A stretch of 11,790 nt of DNA. It comes from Nonomuraea sp. (GTDB lineage: Bacteria; Actinomycetota; Actinomycetes; Streptosporangiales; Streptosporangiaceae). Under the pieces are notes generated by a model, which saw only the letters and a program-made list of their open reading frames with translations, was not told the origin of the DNA and made no database searches. The stretch lies in the NCBI GenBank assembly GCA_013362835.1, contig JABFVJ010000295.1, positions 1 to 11,790 of the forward strand, written 5' to 3'. Made by a program: the position numbers and the translations under genes. This document shows, piece after piece, positions 6,122 through 11,790 of this stretch (its first letter is position 1; the number at the start of each line of letters is the position of its first letter).

Positions 6122-7582
6122 TCACTTGTTCAGCACCGCCTCCAGCACAGCCTTTGCGATCGGCGCGGCGGTGTGGCCGCCCGTCGCCTCCGCGCCGACG
6201 TTGGCGGCGCCGGACTCGACGATGACCGCCAGCGCCACCTGCGGGTCCTCGGCAGGCGCGAAGGAGATGAACCAGGCGTGCGGCGGCGCGCCGTCGGCGG
6301 TCTCCGCTGTGCCCGTCTTCCCCGCTACTTGGACGCCCGGCACCTGCGCCAGGTTGGCGGTGCCGTTGTTGACCACGCTCACCATCATGTCGCGCAGCTT
6401 GCCCGCCGTCTCGGAACTGACCGCCTCCGACAGAGCGTCCTGCTTGGCGTCCTCGATCGTGTCGCCCTTGGCGTCAGTGATCTTGTTGACCAGGTACGGC
6501 TTCATGACCGTGCCGTCGTTGGCGATGCCCGCCGCGATCATGGCCATCTGCAACGGGGTCATCCGGTTGCTGTTCTGCCCGATCGAGGCCATCGCGAGGG
6601 CCGCGTCGTCGTAGTCCTTGCCGAAGTCGCTCTGCGCCACCGACATCGGCACGCCGATCTGCTCGCCCATGCCGAACTTCTCGGTCTGCTCACGCAGCTT
6701 GTCGAAGCCGAGCTCCATGCCGATCTTGGCGAACGGCGTGTTGCAGGACTTCTCCAGCGCGTACACGAGCGGCACCTGGCCGGCGCCGCAGGCCGCGCCG
6801 CCGTAGTTGGGCAGGCTGATGTTCGTGTTGGGCAGCGGCAGCCGCTGCGGCGCGTCGACGGTCGTGTCGGGCCCGCGCGAGGAGTCGTCCTCCAGGTACG
6901 CCGCCGCCGTCACCACCTTGAACGTCGACCCAGGCGGGTACGTCTGCCCGATCGCCCGGTTGAGCAGCGGCTGGCTCTTCTCCTTGGCCAGCTCGTCGTA
7001 GCGCCTGAACACCGTCCCCTTGTCGGTGGTCGACAGCTCGGCGGGGTCGTAGGTGGGCAGCGACACCATCGCGAGGATCGCGCCCGTCTTCGGGTTGAGC
7101 GCGACCAGCGCGCCGCGCTTGCCGCTCGCGCGCAGCGCGTCGTAGGCCGCCTTCTGCGCCTTGGGGTTGATCGTGAGCTCGACGTTGGCGCCCTTGGTCG
7201 GCTGGCCCGTGAACAGGTCGATGCTGCGCCGCAGGAGCAGGTCGGCGCTGGAGCCGTCGAGCAGCTTGTTCTCGGTGCCCTCGATCGCGCTCGCGCTCTC
7301 GGGCGAGAAGAAGCCCGTGACGTGCGCGTACAGCTTCCCGTCGGAGTATTTCCTGACGAACTTGAAGTCTTTGCTGTCGGTCTCCACCGACTGGGCGATC
7401 ACCTTGCCGCCGGCCGTGATCCGGCCGCGCTCGACGGCGTAGCGCTCGTAGTAGTTGCGGCGGTTGCTCGGGTTGGAGCGGTAGTCGTCGGCCTTGACCG
7501 CCTGCAGGATGTTCACGTTGATCATCAGAAGCGCGAACATGGCCAGGCAGGCCACGGCCGCGCGCTTCAATGTGCTGTTCAT
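6122..7582 (-). CDS. pbpA: Penicillin-binding protein PbpA (class B transpeptidase)
   Basis: D,D-transpeptidase that cross-links peptidoglycan outside the membrane, working with the SEDS glycosyltransferase encoded just upstream. The 486-residue product has an N-terminal anchor (about 8-29), a short dimerisation region (about 45-130) with ERGRITAGG, and the transpeptidase domain. All three active motifs are present: Ser219-x-x-Lys222 in PPGSTFKVV, Ser279-Cys-Asn281 in KSCNTP, and Lys422-Thr-Gly in VAGKTGTAE. Length matches mycobacterial PbpA. The ATG at 7580-7582 overlaps the ftsW/rodA stop (ATGA) and has no clear ribosome-binding site, implying coupled translation. In mycobacteria this protein is tied to septation and to control by PknB; the same is inferred here. 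Confidence 0.95.
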   Translation of the reverse strand: MNSTLKRAAVACLAMFALLMINVNILQAVKADDYRSNPSNRRNYYERYAVERGRITAGGKVIAQSVETDSKDFKFVRKYSDGKLYAHVTGFFSPESASAIEGTENKLLDGSSADLLLRRSIDLFTGQPTKGANVELTINPKAQKAAYDALRASGKRGALVALNPKTGAILAMVSLPTYDPAELSTTDKGTVFRRYDELAKEKSQPLLNRAIGQTYPPGSTFKVVTAAAYLEDDSSRGPDTTVDAPQRLPLPNTNISLPNYGGAACGAGQVPLVYALEKSCNTPFAKIGMELGFDKLREQTEKFGMGEQIGVPMSVAQSDFGKDYDDAALAMASIGQNSNRMTPLQMAMIAAGIANDGTVMKPYLVNKITDAKGDTIEDAKQDALSEAVSSETAGKLRDMMVSVVNNGTANLAQVPGVQVAGKTGTAETADGAPPHAWFISFAPAEDPQVALAVIVESGAANVGAEATGGHTAAPIAKAVLEAVLNK

Positions 7583-8997
7583 CGCTGGAACACCTGGGTG
7601 AGTCCTTCGTTCTGGATCGCCTGGGGCGGGGGCCGTCGCGCCGCGTCTGACATGCGTACCAAGAGCGCGATAAGGATCCAGTTAGCCAGCAACGCCGAGC
7701 CGCCCTGCGACATGAACGGGGTGACCAGGCCGGTCAGCGGGATGAGGTTGGTCACGCCGCCGACGATGATGAACACCTGCCAGGCCAGGATGAACGACAG
7801 CCCGCCCGCCAGCATCTTCGAGAACGGGTCGCGCGCCACCAGAGAGGTGCGCAGGCCGCGCTCGACCAGCAGCGCGTAGAGCATGAGCAGCGCCATCAGG
7901 CCGGTCAGGCCGAGCTCCTCGCCGGTCGCGGCGAAGATGAAGTCGGAGAAGCTCAGCGGGATCAGCTCGGGGTGCCCCTGGCCGAGCCCGGTGCCGAGGA
8001 TGCCGCCCGCCCCGAACCCGAACAGCCCCTGCATGATCTGGAAGCTCTTGCTGCACATGGGGTCGCCCGGCGGGTCCTCCTGGCAGACCGGGGCGGTGCC
8101 GAAGAAGACCGGATTGCTCGGGTCGAGCCAGGCGGCGAAGCGGGCGCCGACGTGGTCGAAGACCTGCCCCGCCATGAACGCGCCACCGACGAACAGCAGG
8201 ATGCCGATGAGCACCCACGACGTGCGCTGCGTGGCGATGTAGAGCATCGCGATGAACGTGCCGAACAGCAGCAGCGAGGTGCCGAGGTCCTTCTCGAAGA
8301 CCAGGACCAGCAGGCTGAGGCCCCAGGTGACGAGGACCGGGCCGAGGTCTCTGGCCCGCGGCAGGTCGATGAAGAGCAGCCGCCGCCCGGCCAGCGCCAG
8401 CACGTCGCGCTTGGCCACGAGATAGCCGGCGAAGAACACCACCAGCGCCAGCTTGGCGAACTCGCCCGGCTGGATGGAGAAGCCGCCGATCCTGATCCAG
8501 ATCTTCGCGCCCTGCACCTCGCTGAGCGAGCCGGGCAGCAGCGCGGGGATCGCCAGCAGCACCAGGCCGACCGCGCCCGCGGTGTAGGTCAGGCGCTGCA
8601 GCAGCCGTTGGTCACGCAGGACGATCAGGGTGATCGAGAACATCACGACGCCGACGCCGGTCCACATGATCTGGTTGGCCGTGGACGCGCCCCCCATGCC
8701 GGCCGCTTCCAGCCGGTAGATCATCACCAGGCCGAGGCCGTTGATCAGGGTCACGAGCGGGAGGATCAGCGGATCCGCCCACGGGGCGAACTTGGCCAGC
8801 ACCAGGTAGGCGGCCAGCATCAGGCCGCCCAGCCCCAGCCCGTAGGCCAGCATGCCCGCGGGCACCTTGCCGTCGACGGCCAGGCCCACGTTGGCGTAGG
8901 CGCCCATGACGATCAGCACCGCCATGGCCAGCATGACCAGCTGGGCCACCCGCCGCTTGGCGGGCATCGCTACGGGGGTCGCGAGAGCGTCTGCCAT
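7579..8997 (-). CDS. rodA: SEDS peptidoglycan glycosyltransferase, FtsW/RodA/SpoVE family
   Basis: Polytopic membrane enzyme that polymerises lipid II into glycan strands, paired with PbpA. The 472-residue product has a cytoplasmic N-terminus and about 12 helices. SEDS hallmarks are visible: GAKIWIRIGGFSIQPGEFAK (163-182), FEKDLGTSLLLFG, the loop ending GHPELIPLSFSDFIFA with the conserved catalytic Asp352, GEELGLTG, and LTGLVTPFMSQGGSALLANW near the C-terminus. The outer loop before the catalytic Asp carries Cys305 and Cys315, which could form a disulfide. The ATG at 8995-8997 directly follows the pstP TAA. The family name (FtsW versus RodA) is not decidable from sequence alone; position gives the mycobacterial name rodA, while many annotations use FtsW/RodA/SpoVE. 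Confidence 0.95.
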   Translation of the reverse strand: MADALATPVAMPAKRRVAQLVMLAMAVLIVMGAYANVGLAVDGKVPAGMLAYGLGLGGLMLAAYLVLAKFAPWADPLILPLVTLINGLGLVMIYRLEAAGMGGASTANQIMWTGVGVVMFSITLIVLRDQRLLQRLTYTAGAVGLVLLAIPALLPGSLSEVQGAKIWIRIGGFSIQPGEFAKLALVVFFAGYLVAKRDVLALAGRRLLFIDLPRARDLGPVLVTWGLSLLVLVFEKDLGTSLLLFGTFIAMLYIATQRTSWVLIGILLFVGGAFMAGQVFDHVGARFAAWLDPSNPVFFGTAPVCQEDPPGDPMCSKSFQIMQGLFGFGAGGILGTGLGQGHPELIPLSFSDFIFAATGEELGLTGLMALLMLYALLVERGLRTSLVARDPFSKMLAGGLSFILAWQVFIIVGGVTNLIPLTGLVTPFMSQGGSALLANWILIALLVRMSDAARRPPPQAIQNEGLTQVFQR

Positions 8998-10284
8998 TTA
9001 CCGTGACTTCGTCTTGGTTGCGGCCGGCGTCGGGGACGCGGTCGTGGCGGAGGTCGTGTCGTCGGTGTCGTCCTGGGAGAACTTGAAGCCGTTGATCCTC
9101 GTCACGCCTTCGTCGACGGTGGTGACCGGAATGCCGCCCTTGATCAGGGCCTGATCGGCCGGGGACAGCTTGGAGAGCGGCTTGCCCGTGCTCTTCTCGA
9201 CGTGGAAGAACTGCAGCGGCCCCACCTCCTGCTGGATCCCCTGGAAAACGACCACTTCGTCGCCCCTGGCACCGACGAAGAACTGGTCTTGGGTCCACTG
9301 CCATCCAAGGTAGCCGCCGACGCCCACGGCGACGACGCCTATCCCGAGCACGGTGACCAGCACGGGCCACACGCGACGACGCCTTCCCGAACGCCTGGTC
9401 GTCTGCGCGACCGGCTCATCGAAGTCGTCGTCGGCGATCGCCGGCTGGGGTGCGGTCACCGCGCTCAATCGCCCCGGCGAGGTGTCCTGGGCGTTGCCTC
9501 GCAGCTTGGTCATGCCCGCGGCGCCGACGATCGCGGCGTCGGCCGGCACCTGCTGGCCGTCCGTGATCTCCAGCACGTCGGCGAGCACGCACGTGATGTT
9601 GTCGGGCCCGCCACCCCTGTTCGCCAGATCGATGAGCTGGCGGACGACCTCTTCAGGGTCGTCGAAGTTGGTGAGCGTGGCATGGAGCGTCTCAGCGCTC
9701 ACCACGCCCGACAGGCCGTCGGAACACAGCAGGTAGCGGTCGCCCACCTGGGCCTCGCGGAGCGTGAGGTCGGGATCGACCTCGCCGCTGCCGTCGAGCG
9801 CGCGCAGCAGGATCGAGCGTTGCGGGTGCGTGGCCGCCTCTTCGGGCGTGATGCGCCCGTCGTCGACGAGCTGCTGCACCAGCGTGTGGTCATGGGTGAT
9901 CTGGTAGAGCTCGCCGCGTCTCAGGAGGTAGGCGCGCGAGTCGCCCACGTGCACCAGGGCGACCTGGGTGCCGTTCCAGAGCATGGCGGTGAGCGTCGTG
10001 CCCATGCCTTTCAGGCTGGGATCCCGCCCGACCATTTCGTGCAGCCTGCGGTTGGCGTCGCGTACCGCTGCCTCGATGGCGTTGAGCAGGTCACCCCCCT
10101 GTTGGGCCTCTTCCAGAGAGGCCATGGCGGCGATGGCGACAGAGCTCGCCACCTCGCCGTGTGCGTGCCCGCCCATGCCGTCGGCGACAGCGAGCAGGCG
10201 GCCGCTAGCGTACGCCGAGTCCTCGTTCCCTTCGCGGAGGAGGCCGACGTCCGAGCGGGCGGCGTAGCGGAGTGCGATGGTCAT
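8998..10284 (-). CDS. pstP: PP2C-family serine/threonine phosphatase PstP
   Basis: Metal-dependent membrane phosphatase that dephosphorylates PknA, PknB and their substrates. The 428-residue product has a cytoplasmic PP2C domain (about 3-238) with all metal-site motifs: REGNEDSAY, VADGMGGHAHGE (Asp35, Gly36), HVGDSRAYL, CSDGLSG (Asp189) and GGPDNITCV (Asp228, Asn229). A linker of about 65 residues with RRSGRRRRVW leads to one helix (about 306-327). An outer domain of about 80 residues follows, with the segments QFFVGARGDEVVVFQGI and VTRINGF, then a short Thr/Asp-rich end. The ATG at 10282-10284 overlaps the fhaB stop (ATGA). Layout and order are those of the mycobacterial protein. Confidence 0.96.
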   Translation of the reverse strand: MTIALRYAARSDVGLLREGNEDSAYASGRLLAVADGMGGHAHGEVASSVAIAAMASLEEAQQGGDLLNAIEAAVRDANRRLHEMVGRDPSLKGMGTTLTAMLWNGTQVALVHVGDSRAYLLRRGELYQITHDHTLVQQLVDDGRITPEEAATHPQRSILLRALDGSGEVDPDLTLREAQVGDRYLLCSDGLSGVVSAETLHATLTNFDDPEEVVRQLIDLANRGGGPDNITCVLADVLEITDGQQVPADAAIVGAAGMTKLRGNAQDTSPGRLSAVTAPQPAIADDDFDEPVAQTTRRSGRRRRVWPVLVTVLGIGVVAVGVGGYLGWQWTQDQFFVGARGDEVVVFQGIQQEVGPLQFFHVEKSTGKPLSKLSPADQALIKGGIPVTTVDEGVTRINGFKFSQDDTDDTTSATTASPTPAATKTKSR

Positions 10285-10751
10285 TTGCGCAATTCAATGA
10301 CTGTCTTGCCGACGCGGATCGGAACACCGAGCGGCACCGGGGTCGGACGGGTGACTTTCGAGCGGTCGAGATACGTGCCGTTGGTCGAACCGAGATCTTC
10401 CACGATCCACTGACCGTCCTGAGGGAAGAGCCGGGCATGCCGGCTGGAAGCGTAGTCGTCGCTGACTACCAGCGTGGCGTCATTCGCCCGGCCAATGGTG
10501 ATGGGCGTCTCCGTGAGGTTAATGGTGGTGCCCTGCAATGGGCCACCGGTAACGATGAGCTGGCGTGGCTCGCCCTTTTTGTTCTTGGGCTTTGCCACCG
10601 GTTTGGCGGGCTTCACGGCTTTGCGCGGGCCCGCGGGAGCCGTGCGTGAACCGAACAAGTCAGTCCGGATCACGCCGACTGCGGCAATGACGAAGAACCA
10701 CAGCACCGCCAGGAAGGCGAGCCGGATCAGCAGCAGCGTGAGCTCGGACAT
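10281..10751 (-). CDS. fhaB: FHA-domain membrane protein FhaB (FipA)
   Basis: Phosphothreonine-reading adaptor linking the kinases to the division machinery; the mycobacterial homologue interacts with FtsZ and FtsQ. The 156-residue product has an N-terminal helix (about 6-28), a basic Lys/Pro/Ala linker (about 36-62) and one FHA domain (about 64-155). The phosphothreonine-binding residues are present: Gly87-Arg88 in TIGRAND, Ser103-Arg104-His105 in SSRHARL, and Asn124 in DLGSTNGTYLD. The ATG at 10749-10751 lies 17 bases after the fhaA stop, and the stop overlaps the pstP start. Confidence 0.95.
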   Translation of the reverse strand: MSELTLLLIRLAFLAVLWFFVIAAVGVIRTDLFGSRTAPAGPRKAVKPAKPVAKPKNKKGEPRQLIVTGGPLQGTTINLTETPITIGRANDATLVVSDDYASSRHARLFPQDGQWIVEDLGSTNGTYLDRSKVTRPTPVPLGVPIRVGKTVIELRK

Positions 10752-10768
10752 GGACCGTCTGTCTACCC

Positions 10769-11509
10769 CTAATCGCGCCGGAACACCAGAGTCGTGCGCC
10801 CCAGCGTCACTCGCGTGCCGTTCTGGAGCTCGATTCTGCGTACCGGCTGGCCATTGACGAAGGTGCCGTTCGTCGAACCGAGATCGACGAGGGCCACTGT
10901 CTGCCCCTCGACGCGCAGCTCCGCGTGGTGCCGCGACACGCCCGGATCGACGAGACGAAGATCGCAGTCGGTGCCCCTGCCGAGCAGCGTCACCGGAGTG
11001 GTGAGCTCGTAGGAGCGGTCGCCCTGCGGATCGTCCTGAGTGGAGACGAGCAGCCTGGGCCGCCCGTTGAAGGCCCCGGGCCTGGACGGGGGCAGGTCGC
11101 TCGCCGGCTGGCGGATCTCGTCCTGCTCGACCGTCGCGCCGCGGATGACGCCCGACCGGATGCGGAACAGGCCCACAGCCAGGTCTGCGGCGGTCTCGAA
11201 GCGCACCCGGACCGGTCCCACGAAGGAGTAGCCCTGTTCCTTGGCGTACTCCCTGGCGAGGTTGGCCAGCTCGTGGCTGATGCTGTCGGCGTAGACCTCA
11301 AGCCGTTCGCTGTCGGTCGTGGACAGCTCCACCACGAAGTCGTTGGGCACGAGCGTGCGACCCTGTGCGACGATCGCCGCCCGCTCATCCATCTCCCGCT
11401 GAACCGCGCTGGCGACCTCGACCGGCTGAAGGTCAGATTTGAACGCCCGCGCAAAGGCCCCCTCAACCAAGCCTTCGAGCCTTCGCTCGAAGCGCTGAAG
11501 GACTCCCAC
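10769..11509 (-). CDS. fhaA: FHA-domain protein FhaA (DUF3662 plus FHA)
   Basis: Cytoplasmic phosphothreonine-binding protein. In mycobacteria its FHA domain binds the phosphorylated pseudokinase domain of MviN and so regulates lipid II export. The 246-residue product has the N-terminal FhaA/DUF3662 domain (about 1-117; starts VGVLQRFERR, includes VPNDFVVELS) and a C-terminal FHA domain (about 150-245) with Gly177-Arg178 in LLGRGTD, Ser192-Arg193-His194 and Asn214 in DLGSTNGTFVN. The linker is only about 30 residues, far shorter than in the mycobacterial protein of over 500 residues. The GTG at 11507-11509 is chosen because family members begin there and a strong ribosome-binding site precedes it; the frame is open for 28 more codons to an ATG at 11593. 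It is the first gene of the seven-gene operon. Confidence 0.95.
   Translation of the reverse strand: MGVLQRFERRLEGLVEGAFARAFKSDLQPVEVASAVQREMDERAAIVAQGRTLVPNDFVVELSTTDSERLEVYADSISHELANLAREYAKEQGYSFVGPVRVRFETAADLAVGLFRIRSGVIRGATVEQDEIRQPASDLPPSRPGAFNGRPRLLVSTQDDPQGDRSYELTTPVTLLGRGTDCDLRLVDPGVSRHHAELRVEGQTVALVDLGSTNGTFVNGQPVRRIELQNGTRVTLGRTTLVFRRD
11473..11492 (-). other. Hairpin in the early fhaA coding sequence
   Basis: A perfect 8-bp stem (11473-11480 with 11485-11492) and a 4-base loop, GAAG on the mRNA strand, lie about 17-36 bases after the first base of the fhaA start codon. It could form in the mRNA near the initiating ribosome. It may merely reflect the Arg/Glu-rich codons there. Confidence 0.4.
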
Positions 11510-11515
11510 CGGGTA

Positions 11516-11521
11516 CCTCCC
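11516..11521 (-). promoter_or_regulatory. Ribosome-binding site of fhaA
   Basis: GGGAGG on the minus strand, within a longer AAGGGAGGT, is spaced 6 bases from the GTG at 11509. It is the best such site at any confident operon gene and decides the start. The operon promoter should lie in 11522-11700, but I could not place -35 and -10 boxes with any confidence. Confidence 0.8.
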
Positions 11522-11682
11522 TTCTTCCCTGCATATGATCGCGGCCCCAGACGCTTCCGGCGCCCGGTTTCCGCTCGTACCACGTCGCGGCATCCTGACG
11601 CTCGTGCCAGTCGCGCCCAGCTCCTCCGCTCCCGTGTCTTATGCGATCGTATCCGGGTTCAGTACCAGTGGCTGTTCCGTGC

Positions 11683-11688
11683 TACTGT
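11683..11688 (+). promoter_or_regulatory. Possible -10 box of the tRNA-Leu promoter
   Basis: TACTGT keeps the key first, second and last positions of TATAAT and lies 17 bases before the first base of the mature tRNA, allowing a short 5' leader. No good -35 match is seen 16-19 bases upstream. Confidence 0.3.
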
Positions 11689-11705
11689 TTCTCCGCACCC
11701 ACAAA

Positions 11706-11788
11706 GGGCGGGTGGCGGAACGGCAGACGCGCACGGTTCAGGTCCGTGTGTCCGAAAGGACGTGAGGGTTCAAATCCCTCCTCGCCCA
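11706..11788 (+). tRNA. tRNA-Leu (anticodon CAG)
   Basis: A complete type II cloverleaf can be folded. The acceptor stem is GGGCGGG (11706-11712) with CTCGCCC (11781-11787), one G-T pair and discriminator A at 11788. The D arm has the usual GCG/CGC stem and a GG pair in its loop. The anticodon stem is CACGG/CCGTG with loop TTCAGGT, placing CAG at 11739-11741. The long variable arm contains TCC-GAAA-GGA. The T arm is GAGGG-TTCAAAT-CCCTC. The long arm is typical of Leu and Ser tRNAs and the anticodon reads CUG, the main leucine codon in GC-rich genomes. CCA is not encoded (ACT... follows). A tRNA-Leu also lies next to fhaA in M. tuberculosis, as I recall. Confidence 0.96.
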
Positions 11789-11790
11789 CT

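Noticed and set aside
4976..7879. A plus-strand open frame of 967 codons opposite pknA and pbpA, with similar long frames at 2787-4466, 7972-9006 and 9202-10413
   Set aside because: They are antisense to well-supported genes, have Arg/Gly/Leu/His-rich composition without domains, and arise because GC-rich third positions remove stop codons from the opposite strand.
11706..11790. tRNA-Leu 3' end as a phage or island attachment site
   Set aside because: The window ends two bases later, so no integrase or duplicated 3' end can be seen.

Overview
This window is high-GC actinobacterial DNA. It carries the cell-wall and cell-division signalling locus that in Mycobacterium tuberculosis runs from crgA (Rv0011c) through trpG/pabA (Rv0013), pknB, pknA, pbpA, rodA, pstP and fhaB to fhaA (Rv0020c), with a tRNA-Leu beyond it; that comparison is from memory, not from a search. 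The class E sortase beside pabA and the short FhaA linker fit a Streptomyces- or Streptosporangium-type filamentous actinomycete better than a mycobacterium. The exact genus cannot be settled here.

Left part (1-2667). A rhomboid protease with a Cys-rich zinc-binding N-terminus runs off the left edge and converges on crgA (minus strand). crgA is divergent from a plus-strand run of three tightly packed genes: class E sortase, a 52-residue one-helix membrane protein, and a PabA/TrpG-type glutamine amidotransferase. A strong hairpin terminator ends that run.

Right part (2748-11509). Seven minus-strand genes lie head to tail in the order fhaA, fhaB, pstP, ftsW/rodA, pbpA, pknA, pknB. Most junctions overlap or abut: ATGA overlaps at fhaB/pstP and ftsW/pbpA, and directly abutting codons at pstP/ftsW. 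This implies one transcript starting upstream of fhaA and ending at a 17-bp hairpin after pknB. The genes form one regulatory module. PknB senses the wall through PASTA domains and, with PknA, phosphorylates division and wall proteins. PstP reverses this. FhaA and FhaB read phosphothreonine. The SEDS protein FtsW/RodA polymerises glycan, and PbpA cross-links it. CrgA is a small divisome protein.

Right edge. A tRNA-Leu with anticodon CAG and a long variable arm is transcribed divergently from fhaA and ends two bases before the window does.

I see no mobile element, CRISPR array or clearly new multi-gene system: this is a conserved core region. The observation most worth checking is the pknA-pknB junction. 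There a near-perfect Shine-Dalgarno precedes an ATG overlapping the pknA stop, in frame with pknB but stopped by a TAA just before the pknB start. No gene-free stretch exceeds 300 bases; the gaps at 1099-1242, 2596-2801 and 11510-11705 are covered below.
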